This document shows, piece by piece, positions 34,998 to 44,521 of a DNA stretch of 64,000 bases. Each line of letters opens with the position of its first letter. Position 1 is the first letter of the stretch. The stretch lies in NCBI GenBank assembly GCA_021286855.1, contig JAJTBO010000016.1, positions 1-64,000 on the forward strand. The letters run 5' to 3'. The position numbers and the translations under genes are program-made. Origin of the DNA: Hyphomicrobiales bacterium. Its GTDB lineage: Bacteria > Pseudomonadota > Alphaproteobacteria > Rhizobiales > Ancalomicrobiaceae. Below the pieces are notes generated by a model. It worked only from the letters and a program-made list of their open reading frames with translations, had not been told where the DNA came from and did no database searches.

Positions 34998-36338
34998 ATG
35001 CGAACGTGGTTGAAGGATCCGCTGGCGATCCTGGCGGAGGGGGCGGCGGGCGGCGTCGTCGTCGAGGGCGGGCGCATCGTCGAGACGGTGGCGACGGGGG
35101 CGCGCCCGGCCGCGCCGGTCGACGCGACCTTCGACGCGTCGCGTCACGTGGTCATCCCCGGCCTCGTCAACACCCATCACCACGTCTACCAGACGATGAC
35201 GCGGGCGCATCCGAAGGCGATCAACAAGGAACTCTTCCCCTGGCTGCAGGCGCTCTATCCGATCTGGACGAAGGGGCTCACGCCGGAGGCGTTCCGCCTC
35301 GCCGTGCGGCTCGCCGGGACCGAACTGCTGATGTCCGGCTGCACCACGGCGGCCGATCATCACTACATCTTCCCGAAGGGGCTCGAGACGGCCGTCGACA
35401 TCGAGGTCGAGGAGGCGCGCGCGCTCGGCCTTCGCATGACGGTGACGCGCGGTTCGATGAACCTGTCGGTCGAGGACGGCGGGTTGCCGCCGAAAGAAGC
35501 CGTGCAGGACGAGGAGACGATCCTCCTCGACAGCGAGCGGGTACTCTCGAAGCACCACGACCGGTCCGAGGGGGCGATGATGCGGATCGCGCTGGCGCCC
35601 TGCTCACCCTTCTCGGTGACGCGCTCGCTGATGAAGGCGACGGCGGAGCTCGCCGCGAAGCACGACTGTCGGCTCCACACCCATCTCGGCGAGACGAACG
35701 ACGAGAACGACTACTGCCTCTCGAAATTTTCCTGCCGGCCGGTCGACTATCTCGAAGAGGTCGGCTGGATGAGCGATCGGACGTGGCTGGCGCACGGCAT
35801 CCATTTCGACGACGGCGAAGTGGCGCGTCTCGGTCGGCACGGGGTCGGGATCTGCCATTGCCCGACCTCGAACGCGGTGCTGGCCTCGGGTCTGTGCCGG
35901 ACGCGGGAGTTGGAGGCGGCCGGCTGCCCGGTCGGGCTCGGCGTCGACGGCTCGGCGTCGAACGACAATTCGAACCTGATGGAGGGCGTGCGCCACGCGC
36001 TGATGCTCGGGCGGCTCCGCTACGACGCGACGCTGTCGCATCTCGACGTGCTGCGCTGGGCGACGCAAGGCTCGGCGCGCTGTCTCGGGCGCGACGACAT
36101 CGGCGCGATCGCGGTCGGCAAACAGGCGGACCTGGCGATGTTCACCCTCGACGAGCTGCGTTTCTCCGGGGCGGGCGATCCGCTCGCCGCGCTGGTCCTG
36201 TGCGGGGCGCATCGGGCCGATCGGGTGATGGTCGCGGGCGAGTGGCGCGTCGTCGACGGGATGCCGGTCGGCGTCGACGTGGCGAAACTCCGGTATGAAC
36301 ACGGCGAGGCGGCGAAGGCCTTCCTCGAGCTCTTCTGA
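34998..36338 (+). CDS. 8-oxoguanine deaminase-like amidohydrolase
   Basis: A 446-residue zinc amidohydrolase of the ATZ/TRZ/guanine-deaminase group. Metal and active-site motifs: NTHHHVYQTMTRA (HxH, about residue 60), LHTHLGET (His), the HGIHFDD His and GVDGSASND (Asp). The residues around NTHHHVYQ and GSASNDNSN match characterised 8-oxoguanine deaminases rather than guanine deaminase or atrazine hydrolase. It would convert 8-oxoguanine to urate and ammonia. SD GGAGGGA precedes the ATG at 34998. It is followed after 11 bases by a creatininase-family gene. Confidence 0.82.
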   Translation: MRTWLKDPLAILAEGAAGGVVVEGGRIVETVATGARPAAPVDATFDASRHVVIPGLVNTHHHVYQTMTRAHPKAINKELFPWLQALYPIWTKGLTPEAFRLAVRLAGTELLMSGCTTAADHHYIFPKGLETAVDIEVEEARALGLRMTVTRGSMNLSVEDGGLPPKEAVQDEETILLDSERVLSKHHDRSEGAMMRIALAPCSPFSVTRSLMKATAELAAKHDCRLHTHLGETNDENDYCLSKFSCRPVDYLEEVGWMSDRTWLAHGIHFDDGEVARLGRHGVGICHCPTSNAVLASGLCRTRELEAAGCPVGLGVDGSASNDNSNLMEGVRHALMLGRLRYDATLSHLDVLRWATQGSARCLGRDDIGAIAVGKQADLAMFTLDELRFSGAGDPLAALVLCGAHRADRVMVAGEWRVVDGMPVGVDVAKLRYEHGEAAKAFLELF

Positions 36339-36349
36339 AGGCGGAACCG

Positions 36350-37150
36350 ATGACGCGCCGTCCCTATTGGTCCGATCTCGTCGCCACCGACTTCGCTTCG
36401 CCCGGTGTGGCGGAGTGGATCGCGGTGTTGCCGATCGCGGCGATCGAGCAGCATGGGCCGCACCTGCCGCTCGGCACCGACACGATCATCGCCGACGGCC
36501 ATGTCGCGGCGACGGTCGAGCGGTTGCCGGCGGATCTGCCGGCGGTGTTCCTGCCGACCCAGGTGGTGGCGTGGTCGGCGGAGCACGAAACTTCGCCGGG
36601 CACGCTGACGCTTTCCTGGGAAACCGTCGCGAAGGTCTGGCTCGAGATCGGCGCCTCGGTGGCGCGGGCGGGGGTGCGGAAGCTGGTGATCGTCAACGCG
36701 CACGGCGGCAACGTGCCGATCATGGATCTGGTCTGTCGCGAGCTGCGGATGAAGCACGGCCTGTTGGCGGTGGCGACGTCGTGGTCGCGGTTCGGGCGGC
36801 CGGAGGGCGCGTTCGACGCGGACGAACGGCGACTCGGCATCCACGCCGGCGACGTCGAGACTTCGATGGTGCTGGCGCTCAGGCCCGAGACGGTTCGGCG
36901 CGAGGCCTTCGCGGAGTTTCCCTCGCTCCAGGGCGAGCTGGAGCGGGAGTTCCGGCATCTCAGGGCCTATGGGCCGCACGCCTTCGGCTGGGCGGCGCAG
37001 GATCTCCATCCCTCCGGCGCGGTCGGCGATCCGCGCGGGGCGACGGCCGAGAAGGGCCGTGCGGCGATCGATCACGCGGTGACGGGGTTCCTCGAACTGC
37101 TCGAAGAGGTGCGGCGGTTCGACCTCGCGCGGCTGGCGGAGCTCGGGTGA
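36350..37150 (+). CDS. Creatininase (creatinine amidohydrolase) family protein
   Basis: 266 residues with the family metal motifs EQHGPHLPLGTD (Glu, His, Asp), VNAHGGN (His) and IHAGDVETS (Glu). Creatininase-fold enzymes open cyclic amides, for example creatinine, or act on riboflavin-like precursors (ArfB/MftE). The position 11 bases after the 8-oxoguanine-deaminase-like gene suggests a shared purine or heterocycle breakdown task, which is inference only. Confidence 0.86.
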   Translation: MTRRPYWSDLVATDFASPGVAEWIAVLPIAAIEQHGPHLPLGTDTIIADGHVAATVERLPADLPAVFLPTQVVAWSAEHETSPGTLTLSWETVAKVWLEIGASVARAGVRKLVIVNAHGGNVPIMDLVCRELRMKHGLLAVATSWSRFGRPEGAFDADERRLGIHAGDVETSMVLALRPETVRREAFAEFPSLQGELEREFRHLRAYGPHAFGWAAQDLHPSGAVGDPRGATAEKGRAAIDHAVTGFLELLEEVRRFDLARLAELG

Positions 37151-37185
37151 GTTTCGCGGGGGCGTGGTCGTCGGTCGGGGGGCGG

Positions 37186-37313
37186 TGCGCGATGCTTCGA
37201 GACGCGGGCCGAGGCCCGCTCCTCAGCATGAGGCGCTTTTCATTTTCGAAACAAACACATACGCCTCATGCTGAGGAGGGCGCCTCGGGGCGCCCGTCTC
37301 GAAGCATCGCGCA
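37186..37313. repeat. Long inverted-repeat intergenic element, copy 1
   Basis: Outer arms of 19 bases (37186-37204 and 37295-37313, core GATGCTTCGAGACG) and inner arms of 15 bases (37221-37235 and 37262-37276, core CCTCAGCATGAGGCG) are perfect complements. Each side also holds a small GC-rich hairpin. The whole 128 bases could fold into one long stem. The core sequence resembles the RIME/REP-type palindromic repeats scattered between genes in Hyphomicrobiales. A second copy lies at 42005-42130. Confidence 0.88.
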
Positions 37314-37389
37314 CGGACTCCGCCTCGGCTGATCCGTGTGGAGGCTGCCGGTCCGATCGGACCTCGGACCGACTGAACCTTCTCGCGCC

Positions 37390-37824
37390 TCAGCCGCAAT
37401 CGGCGACGAGGCCGGCCGCGGTGATCGCCGCGACGAGAGCGGCCTCGTCGTTGTCGGAGGTGTCGCCGGACATGCCGCAGCCGCCGAGGAGGCGGCCGTC
37501 CGCGTCGCGGATCAGAACGCCGCCGGGCACCGGCACCGCGCCGCCGTCGCCGATCACCGATTCGAGGCCGGCGAAGAAGTGCGGCCGCTCGCGGGCGATC
37601 GAATCGACCCGACGGCCGCCGGCGCCGAAGTTCACGCAGACGTTGGCCTTGCCGAAGGCGACCTTCCAGCGGACGATCGGGCATCCGTCTTCGCTGGCCG
37701 CCGCCTTGAGCGAGCCGCGCGCGTCGAGGACGACGACCGCCATCGGCTTGAAGCCGCGCTCGCGGGCGACGGCGAGGGACTGGGTGGCGATGGCCTGGGC
37801 CTGGGCGAGGGTGAGATCGGTCAT
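37390..37824 (-). CDS. glcG: GlcG/HbpS family heme-binding protein
   Basis: A 144-residue GlcG-family protein (LTLAQAQAIATQSLAVARER; VVVLDARGSLKAAASEDG; GGVLIRDADGRLLGGCGMSGD). GlcG is found with glycolate oxidase genes, but its role is not established; relatives bind haem or cobalamin. Its ATG overlaps the glcF stop as ATGA. Last gene of the glc run; the inverted-repeat element follows 76 bases downstream. Confidence 0.88.
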   Translation of the reverse strand: MTDLTLAQAQAIATQSLAVARERGFKPMAVVVLDARGSLKAAASEDGCPIVRWKVAFGKANVCVNFGAGGRRVDSIARERPHFFAGLESVIGDGGAVPVPGGVLIRDADGRLLGGCGMSGDTSDNDEAALVAAITAAGLVADCG

Positions 37825-39140
37825 GCTGAGGCGTTCTCCGAGGCGGTGAGGGCTTCGAGGCCGTCGGGGATCGGACCGCCGGTCGCCCAATCCAGAAGTT
37901 CGACGGTGTGGACGATCGGCGTCGGCGTTCCCGTGCCGATCTGGACCATGCAGCCGACGTTGCCGGCGGCGATCACGTCCGGCGCGACGGTGGCGATATT
38001 GGCGACCTTGCGGTCGCGCAGCCGCGTCGCCAGATCCGGCTGGAGGATGTTGTAGGTGCCGGCCGAGCCGCAGCAGACGTGGCTCTCGGGGATCGGAACC
38101 ACCTCGAAGCCGGCCTTCGCCAGAAGCTCCATCGGCAGGGTGGTGATCTTCTGGCCGTGCTGCATCGAGCAGGCGGAGTGATAGGCGACGCGCAGGCGCG
38201 GCCGGGCGACGAGCGCCGCGGCGAGGTCGAGGTCGGCGAGGAGCTCGGAGACGTCGCGGGCGAGGCCGGAGACGCGGGCGGCGTCTTCGGCGAGACGCGC
38301 GTCGTTGCGGAACATGTGGCCGTAGTCTTTGACCGTGGTGCCGCAGCCGGAGGTGTTGACGACGATCGCGTCGAGGCCGCCGCCGTCGATCTCGCGGGTC
38401 CAGGCGCGGATGTTCTTCGCGGCGCGGGCGTGGGCGGCGTCTGTCTCGCCCATGTGATGTTCGAGCGCGCCGCAGCAGCCCATGCCCTCGGCCACCACGA
38501 CCTCGACGCCCAGGCGGGTCAGGAGGCGCACCGTCGCCTCGTTGATCGCCGTGTCGAGGGCGGTCTGGGCGCAGCCGGAGAGCAGGGCGACGCGGCGGCG
38601 GCGCGCGCCCTTCGCAGGGATGGTCTGGGCGGCGTCGACCCAGGACGGCGGCGGCAGACGCTTCGGGGCGAGGGCGAAGAGGCCGGCGAACTTCGCCGGC
38701 AGCCATCGGGCGAAGGGCCGGGCGAGGTTGGCGCCGATCAGCGCGAGACGGAAGATCGACGGGTTCGGAATGACCAAGCGGAGCATCCGGCGGAACAGTC
38801 GATCGGCGAGCGGACGCTCGTAGGTCTTCGCGACATGCGCTCGCGCGTGATCGACGAGATGCATGTAGTCTACACCCGAAGGGCAGGTCGTCATGCAGGC
38901 GAGGCAGGTCAGGCAGCGATCGAGATGGGTCACCGTCTCGGCGTCGGCTGGGCGGCCGGTCTCCAGCATCTCCTTGATCAGATAGATTCTTCCGCGCGGG
39001 CTGTCGCGCTCGTCGCCGAGTTCGAGAAAGGTCGGGCAGGTGGCGGTGCAGAATCCGCAGTGGACGCATTTGCGCAGGATCTTCTCGGCGAGCGCGACGT
39101 CCGGATCGGCGAGGAGATGAGGCAGGAAATTGGTCTGCAT
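37821..39140 (-). CDS. glcF: Glycolate oxidase iron-sulfur subunit GlcF
   Basis: 439 residues. Two 4Fe-4S motifs, CVHCGFCTATCP (about 25-36) and CLTCLACMTTCPSGVDY (about 75-91), are followed by two CCG domains (GMGCCGALEHHMG, VCCGSAGTYN) that may bind a further cluster. It passes electrons from the flavin subunits GlcD and GlcE to quinone. It lies four bases after the glcE stop. Confidence 0.95.
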   Translation of the reverse strand: MQTNFLPHLLADPDVALAEKILRKCVHCGFCTATCPTFLELGDERDSPRGRIYLIKEMLETGRPADAETVTHLDRCLTCLACMTTCPSGVDYMHLVDHARAHVAKTYERPLADRLFRRMLRLVIPNPSIFRLALIGANLARPFARWLPAKFAGLFALAPKRLPPPSWVDAAQTIPAKGARRRRVALLSGCAQTALDTAINEATVRLLTRLGVEVVVAEGMGCCGALEHHMGETDAAHARAAKNIRAWTREIDGGGLDAIVVNTSGCGTTVKDYGHMFRNDARLAEDAARVSGLARDVSELLADLDLAAALVARPRLRVAYHSACSMQHGQKITTLPMELLAKAGFEVVPIPESHVCCGSAGTYNILQPDLATRLRDRKVANIATVAPDVIAAGNVGCMVQIGTGTPTPIVHTVELLDWATGGPIPDGLEALTASENASA

Positions 39141-39144
39141 CGCT

Positions 39145-40362
39145 TCACGCCTCCTTCGTCGGGATCGCCGTCATGCGGCCGGGCGAGAGGATGCCGTCGG
39201 GATCGAAGGCGCGGGCGACGCGGGCGGCGAGGGCGGCGAGCGGCGCGGGTTGCGGGTGGAACGGCGCTTCGGCGCGGCGCTCGTCTTCGTCGGCGCGGAT
39301 CAGCGTGGCGTGGCCGCCCGCCTCCGCCACGATCGCGCGCAGGCGGGCGGCGAGCGGGCCGGCGCGGCCCGCGAAGGCGAGCCAGACGAGGCCGCCGGCC
39401 CAGTCGTAGACCCAGGCCTCGAGCGGCAGATCGGCGGCGCGGATCGCGGCGACGACGCGCGGGCCGTCGCTCGGGGCGAGCGACAGCCGCCAGATCGGGC
39501 CTTCGGCCGCGACGATCGGGCGGGCCTCGCGCAGGTCGTCCCACAGCCGCCGCGAAGCGTCCTCGCCGAGGATCTCGATCTCGCCACGATCGCGCCAGCG
39601 GGCGACGAGGTCGGCCTCGCGGCTCGCCACCGATACCGGCGGACCGTCGAGGCGGATCAGCGTCGTCGACGTGCCCGCGAAGGGGCCGGCGACGCTCGCC
39701 GGCAAATGGGCGGCGGCGTCGACTTCCTGGGGCAGACCGGACGCCTCGCGCATCAGGCGGCCGGCGTCGTCGTCGGGAAGCCCGAGGACGGCGAGGGTCT
39801 CGGTGGTCGCGGCGCGCGGCATCACCTTGAAGGTCACTTCGGAGAGCACGGCGAGCGTGCCGAAGGAGCCGCAGACGAGTTTCGACAGGTCGAAGCCGGT
39901 GACGTTCTTCATCACCCGGCCGCCCGACTTGAAGCTCTCGCCGAGGCCGTTGACGGCGCGGAAGCCGAGAAGATGATCGCGGGCCGCGCCGATCTTGGGA
40001 CGACGCGGGCCGGAGGCGTTGATCGCGAAGGCGGCGGCGATGGTCGTCGATCCCGGTTCGTGGCCGAAGAGAGCTGCGTGTTCGATCGGATCGAAGGCGA
40101 GCTCCTGACCGTTTTCGGCGAGCCGCGCGCGGATCTCGGAGAGCGGCGTGCCGGGCAGCGCCGTCATCACCAGCTCGGCCGGCTCGTAGAGGGTGACGCC
40201 GGTGAGCCCGGCGAGCGACAGGGTCGCCTCCGTCTCGATCGGGCGTCCGAGAGCGGCGCGCGTGCCGCGGCCTTCGACGGCGAGGCGGGTCCGTTTCGCG
40301 CGGGCGTCGCGGACGATCTCGACGAGGTCGGCCTCGTCGCGGGGAGCGAGGTGGTCGGCCAT
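39145..40362 (-). CDS. glcE: Glycolate oxidase FAD-binding subunit GlcE
   Basis: 405 residues with a PCMH-type FAD domain (LAVEGRGTRAALGRP; GSTTIAAAFAINASGPRRPK; GRVMKNVTGFDLSKLVCGSFGTLAVLSEVTFKV, given here in parts) and a C-terminal FDPDGILSPGRM. It is the second, shorter flavin subunit of glycolate oxidase. The ATG shares one base with the glcD stop (TGATG), so the two are translationally coupled. Confidence 0.94.
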   Translation of the reverse strand: MADHLAPRDEADLVEIVRDARAKRTRLAVEGRGTRAALGRPIETEATLSLAGLTGVTLYEPAELVMTALPGTPLSEIRARLAENGQELAFDPIEHAALFGHEPGSTTIAAAFAINASGPRRPKIGAARDHLLGFRAVNGLGESFKSGGRVMKNVTGFDLSKLVCGSFGTLAVLSEVTFKVMPRAATTETLAVLGLPDDDAGRLMREASGLPQEVDAAAHLPASVAGPFAGTSTTLIRLDGPPVSVASREADLVARWRDRGEIEILGEDASRRLWDDLREARPIVAAEGPIWRLSLAPSDGPRVVAAIRAADLPLEAWVYDWAGGLVWLAFAGRAGPLAARLRAIVAEAGGHATLIRADEDERRAEAPFHPQPAPLAALAARVARAFDPDGILSPGRMTAIPTKEA

Positions 40363-41855
40363 CAGAACCTCGGGATCTCGGGGAAGGGCAGGTCACCCGA
40401 TCGAACGTGCATGAAGCCCATTTCGGCGCAGCGATGCAGCGTCGGGAAGACCTTGCCGGGGTTGAGCCGGCCGTTGGCGTCGAAGGCGCATTTGACGCGC
40501 TCCTGCTGGCCGAGGTCGACTTCGTCGAACATCTCGCCCATCAGGTCGCGCTTCTCGACGCCGACGCCGTGCTCGCCGGTGAGAACCCCGCCGACCTCGA
40601 CGCAGAGGCGGAGGATGTCGGCGCCGAAGGCCTCGGCCTTCTCGGTGTCGCCGGGGATGGCGGCGTCGTAGAGGATCAGCGGATGGAGATTGCCGTCGCC
40701 GGCGTGGAAGACGTTGGCGACGCGCAGGCCGTGTTTCGCGGCGAGTTCGTCCATCCGGGTCAGCACGTCGGCGAGGCGGCCGCGCGGGATGGTGCCGTCC
40801 ATGCAGAGATAGTCGGGGCCGATCGCGCCGACCGCCGGGAAGGCGTTCTTGCGGCCGAACCAGAAGCCGAGCCGTTCGGCCTCGGAGGTCGAGACGCGGA
40901 CCGAAGTCGCGCCGTTCGCCTCGGCGATCTTCGCCACCTCCCCGACGAGATGGTCGACTTCGGCCGCCGTGCCGTCGAGTTCGACGATGACGAGGCCCTC
41001 GGCGTCGCTCGGATAGCCGCAGGGGCGGAAGGCTTCCGCCGCGGCGATCGCGGCCTTGTCCATCATCTCCATGCCGCCGGGGATGATGCCGGCGGCGATG
41101 ATCGCGGCGACGCAGTCGGCCCCGGCCTTGACGTCATCGAAGCCGAGAAGGACGCCGCGCGCCGTCTCCGGCTTCTGCAGGATGCGCACGGTGACTTCGG
41201 TGATCACGCCGAGCAGGCCTTCGGAGCCGGTGACCAGGCCGATGAGGTCGTAGCCTTCCGAATCGAGATGCTTGCCGCCGAGCCGCACCACCTCGCCGCC
41301 GATCAGGACCATCTCGACGCCGAGAACGTTGTTGGTGGTCAGGCCGTATTTCAGGCAATGCACGCCGCCGGCGTTCTCGGCGACGTTGCCGCCGATCGAG
41401 CAGGCGATCTGCGAGGAGGGATCGGGGGCGTAATAGAAGCCGCGATGGGCGACGGCGTTGGTGATCGCCAGATTGGTGACGCCGGGCTGGACGCGCGCCA
41501 CCCGGTTCTCGAAGTCGACCTCGAGGATGCGGTTGAACTTGCCCATGGCGAGAAGGATGCCGTCGGCCAAGGGCAGCGATCCGCCGGAGAGCGAGGTGCC
41601 CGCCCCGCGCGGCACGACCTTGACGTTCAACTCGGCGGCGAGCCGCATCACCGCGGCGACTTCGGCGACCGTCTCGGGGAGGACCACGACCAGCGGCTTC
41701 TGGCGGTACATGGTCAGCGCGTCGCATTCCCAGGGGGCGAGCTCGCGATCGAGGTGGACGACGTTCGCAGGCTTCACGATCTCGCGCAGGCGCGCGATCA
41801 GGTCGTCGCGGGCGGCGAGAATTTCCGGTTCCGGTGCGGGCATGGTGAGCGACAT
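40362..41855 (-). CDS. glcD: Glycolate oxidase catalytic subunit GlcD
   Basis: A 497-residue FAD-linked oxidase: PRGAGTSLSGGSLPLADG (FAD site), SIGGNVAENAGGVHCLKYG, LVTGSEGLLGVITEVTVRI and the C-terminal GEHGVGVEKRDLM. It oxidises glycolate to glyoxylate, which GlcB can then join with acetyl-CoA. It is first of the glcD-E-F-G genes. 354 bases, including an inverted-repeat element, separate it from glcB upstream. Confidence 0.95.
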   Translation of the reverse strand: MSLTMPAPEPEILAARDDLIARLREIVKPANVVHLDRELAPWECDALTMYRQKPLVVVLPETVAEVAAVMRLAAELNVKVVPRGAGTSLSGGSLPLADGILLAMGKFNRILEVDFENRVARVQPGVTNLAITNAVAHRGFYYAPDPSSQIACSIGGNVAENAGGVHCLKYGLTTNNVLGVEMVLIGGEVVRLGGKHLDSEGYDLIGLVTGSEGLLGVITEVTVRILQKPETARGVLLGFDDVKAGADCVAAIIAAGIIPGGMEMMDKAAIAAAEAFRPCGYPSDAEGLVIVELDGTAAEVDHLVGEVAKIAEANGATSVRVSTSEAERLGFWFGRKNAFPAVGAIGPDYLCMDGTIPRGRLADVLTRMDELAAKHGLRVANVFHAGDGNLHPLILYDAAIPGDTEKAEAFGADILRLCVEVGGVLTGEHGVGVEKRDLMGEMFDEVDLGQQERVKCAFDANGRLNPGKVFPTLHRCAEMGFMHVRSGDLPFPEIPRF

Positions 41856-42209
41856 CCGGGCTCCTCCCCGAGTTCGGCGTCGTTTTGTCGATCAATGGCT
41901 CGAGACGCGGGCGGCGTCGAGAGGGTGGAGTGTGGATGCTCGAGTTCTTCCTGCTCCCCTCGCGGGACTTCTGCATCATTCCGCAGGCGCTCGGCTCGAC
42001 TTCCGTGCGCGTTCCTTCGAGACGCGCCTACGGCGCTCCTCAGGATGAGGCGTTGGAAATTTCTGCCGTAAAAACAAACGCCTCATGCTGAGGAGGCGTC
42101 CGAAGGACGCCGTCTCGAAGCATCACGCACGGCGTCGAACTCTGCTCCAGCGAATTGCGCAAAGGTTCCCTCGCGGTAGAAGGGGGCGACGACGCGGCCG
42201 TCCTCGGCC
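41856..42209. other. Intergenic region between glcD and glcB
   Basis: 354 bases, filled mostly by copy 2 of the inverted-repeat element (42005-42130). I see no gene. The part next to glcD (41856-42000) may hold a separate glcDEFG promoter. Confidence 0.6.
42005..42130. repeat. Long inverted-repeat intergenic element, copy 2
   Basis: Same structure as the copy at 37186-37313: outer arms with TTCGAGACG (42016-42024) and CGTCTCGAAGCATCACGCAC (42111-42130), inner arms CTCCTCAGGATGAGGCG and CGCCTCATGCTGAGGAG, and small GC-rich hairpins between. The left outer arm and the left inner arm have a few mismatches to the right arms, so this copy is more decayed. The two copies bracket glcDEFG exactly. 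Confidence 0.86.
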
Positions 42210-44363
42210 TCACCCCCGCGCCTTGGCCTCGCGACGGAACTTGGTCAGCACGAATTCGGTGTAGCCGTTCGGTTGGCCGCGACCTTCGAAGATCAGGGCG
42301 TGGGCGGCGCGGAAGGCGGGGCCGTCGAAGGCCGGGGCCATCGGGCGATAGGCCGGGTCGCCGGCGTTCTGACGATCGACGACGACGGCCATGCGGCGCA
42401 GCGCCTCCTCCACCTGGTTCTGCGTCACCACGCCGTGGTGCAGCCAGTTGGCGAGGTGCTGGGAAGAGATGCGGAGCGTCGCGCGATCCTCCATCAGGCC
42501 GACGTCGTGGATGTCCGGCACCTTGGAGCAGCCGACGCCGAGATCGATCCAGCGCACGACGTAACCGAGGATGCCCTGGCAGTTGTTGTCGATCTCCTCG
42601 CGGACCTCGTCCGGCGAGAAGTTCGACTTCGCCAAAGGCAGGGTCAGCAGCGCGTCGAGCGCGGCGGGCGTCCGGCCGGCGATCTCGGCGCGGCGGGCGG
42701 CGACGTCGACCTCGTGATAGTGCAGCGCGTGCAGGGTCGCGGCGGTCGGCGAGGGCACCCAGGCGGTCGAAGCGCCCGACATCGGATGGGCGATCTTCTG
42801 AGTGATCATGTCGGCCATCCGGTCGGGGGCGGCCCACATGCCCTTGCCGATCTGGGCGCGGCCGGGAAGGCCCATCGCCAGACCGACGTCGACGTTGGCG
42901 TTCTCATAAGCCGTGATCCAGGGCTCGCCCTTCATGGCGTTCTTGCGCACCACCGGACCGGCTTCCATCGCGGTGTGGATCTCGTCGCCGGTGCGGTCGA
43001 GGAAGCCGGTGTTGATGAAGAAGACGCGGCGGCGGGCGGCGTCGATCGAGGCGGCGAGATTGGCGGAGGTGCGGCGCTCCTCGTCCATGATGCCGATCTT
43101 CAGAGTGTCGCGCGGCAGCATCGCCAAGTCTTCGGCGCGGGCGAAGAGCTCGTCGACGAAGGCCACCTCGGCGGGGCCGTGCAGCTTCGGCTTGACGACG
43201 TAGACCGAGCCGGCGCGGGAGTTCTTCGTCGCGCCCGACCCGTAGAGATCGTGGCGGGCGATCACCGCGGTCAGGGCGAGATCGATCATGGTCTCGGGGA
43301 CCTCGCGGCCGCTCGCGTCGAGGATCATGTCGGTCGTCATGTGATGCCCGACGTTGCGGGCGAGCATCAGCGAACGGCCGGGCAGCGTGAAGGTGCCGCC
43401 GTCGGGACGGCCCCAGACGCGGTCGGGGTTCAGACGCCGGGTGACGGTGTGGCCGCCCTTCTGGAAGACGTCCTCGAGCGTGCCGTTCATCAGGCCGAGC
43501 CAGTTGCGCCAGACGCGGATCTTGTCCTCGACGTCGACGGCGGCGACCGAGTCCTCCATGTCCATGATGGTGGAGAGCGCCGCCTCCAGCACGACGTCGG
43601 CGACGCCGGCGGGATCGATCGCGCCGACCGGGGTCGAGCGATCGAAGAGGATTTCGGCGTGGAGGCCGTGGTGCTTCAGGAGAACGGCGGTCGGCCGTTC
43701 GTGTTCGCCGCGGAAACCGGCGAAGGCGTTCGGGTCGGCGAGGTCGGTCTCGCGGTCGTCGGAAAGCGACAGGCGCAGCGCGCCGCCTTCGATCGCGAGG
43801 CCGACGACGTCGGCCCAGCCGCCGGCGGCGAGCGGGGCGATCCGGTCGAGATGGGCCTTGGCGGCGGCGACGACGCGGGTGGCGCGGAGGGGATCCCAGC
43901 CGCCGGCCTTGGGCGCGTCGCCGAGGGCGTCGGTTCCGTAGAGCGCGTCGTAGAGGCTGCCCCAGCGGGCGTTGGCGGCGTTCAGCGCGTAGCGCGCGTT
44001 GTCGATCGGCACGACCAACTGCGGGCCGGAAAGGAGCGCGATCTCGACGTCGACGTTCTCGCTGACGATCGGCCGGGGCGCCGGCGCGGCGACGAGATAT
44101 CCGATCTCCTCGAGAAAGGCGCGATAGGCGCCGGCGTCGTGCGGACGGCCGCGCCGGGCGCGATGCCAGCCGTCGATCTTCGTCTGGAGCGCATCGCGGG
44201 TCGCCAGAAGCGCGGCGTTCCGAGGGGCGAGGTCGCGCAGCAGGCCGAGGAGGCCGGACCAGAACGCGCCGGCGGCGAGGCCGGTCTCCGGCAGAGCCTC
44301 GCGTTCGACGAAGGCGACGAGCCGTTCGTCGACGGAGAAATCTTCGATGCGGACATGAGCCAT
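42210..44363 (-). CDS. glcB: Malate synthase G
   Basis: 717 residues, the G-type length (about 720) rather than A-type (about 530). Motifs: [18 protein letters not shown] (with metal-binding acidic residues), [20 protein letters not shown] and [19 protein letters not shown], and the late [21 protein letters not shown] stretch with the catalytic-base region (quoted in parts). It condenses glyoxylate and acetyl-CoA to malate, completing glycolate use and the glyoxylate shunt. The ATG at 44363 has GAGAGG upstream. It faces a divergent IclR regulator. Confidence 0.95.
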   Translation of the reverse strand: MAHVRIEDFSVDERLVAFVEREALPETGLAAGAFWSGLLGLLRDLAPRNAALLATRDALQTKIDGWHRARRGRPHDAGAYRAFLEEIGYLVAAPAPRPIVSENVDVEIALLSGPQLVVPIDNARYALNAANARWGSLYDALYGTDALGDAPKAGGWDPLRATRVVAAAKAHLDRIAPLAAGGWADVVGLAIEGGALRLSLSDDRETDLADPNAFAGFRGEHERPTAVLLKHHGLHAEILFDRSTPVGAIDPAGVADVVLEAALSTIMDMEDSVAAVDVEDKIRVWRNWLGLMNGTLEDVFQKGGHTVTRRLNPDRVWGRPDGGTFTLPGRSLMLARNVGHHMTTDMILDASGREVPETMIDLALTAVIARHDLYGSGATKNSRAGSVYVVKPKLHGPAEVAFVDELFARAEDLAMLPRDTLKIGIMDEERRTSANLAASIDAARRRVFFINTGFLDRTGDEIHTAMEAGPVVRKNAMKGEPWITAYENANVDVGLAMGLPGRAQIGKGMWAAPDRMADMITQKIAHPMSGASTAWVPSPTAATLHALHYHEVDVAARRAEIAGRTPAALDALLTLPLAKSNFSPDEVREEIDNNCQGILGYVVRWIDLGVGCSKVPDIHDVGLMEDRATLRISSQHLANWLHHGVVTQNQVEEALRRMAVVVDRQNAGDPAYRPMAPAFDGPAFRAAHALIFEGRGQPNGYTEFVLTKFRREAKARG

Positions 44364-44446
44364 GGCGGAACCTCTCGGGGGGCGGCGCGGCGCGCGCGAC
44401 GTACGGGCATGACGGTGAGAATGACGAAGGCGGCGGGCTGGGTCAA

Positions 44447-44521
44447 TTTTTCTGGAAATATTTTTCATTTTCTGGTGGACGACCTCTAAGATGTTTCATC
44501 ACAATGGGAATATCGATTTCC
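44447..44521. promoter_or_regulatory. AT-rich divergent control region with candidate IclR boxes
   Basis: Between glcB and the IclR gene. TTTTCTGG occurs at 44448-44455 and 44468-44475, about two helical turns apart. GGAAATATTTTTC overlaps the first, and a quasi-palindrome GGGAATATCGATTTCC lies at 44506-44521. IclR-family sites often have the form GGAAA-N-TTTCC. It is strikingly AT-rich for this genome. Binding is inferred, not shown. Confidence 0.5.

Noticed and set aside
34998..36338. Amidohydrolase as the BcsM partner of BcsL
   Set aside because: Its motifs match 8-oxoguanine deaminase-type enzymes and it is 9 kb away in a different transcription unit.
37186..37313. CRISPR array or insertion sequence at the inverted repeats
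   Set aside because: Only two distant copies, each a single long palindrome with no spacers, transposase or target duplication visible.
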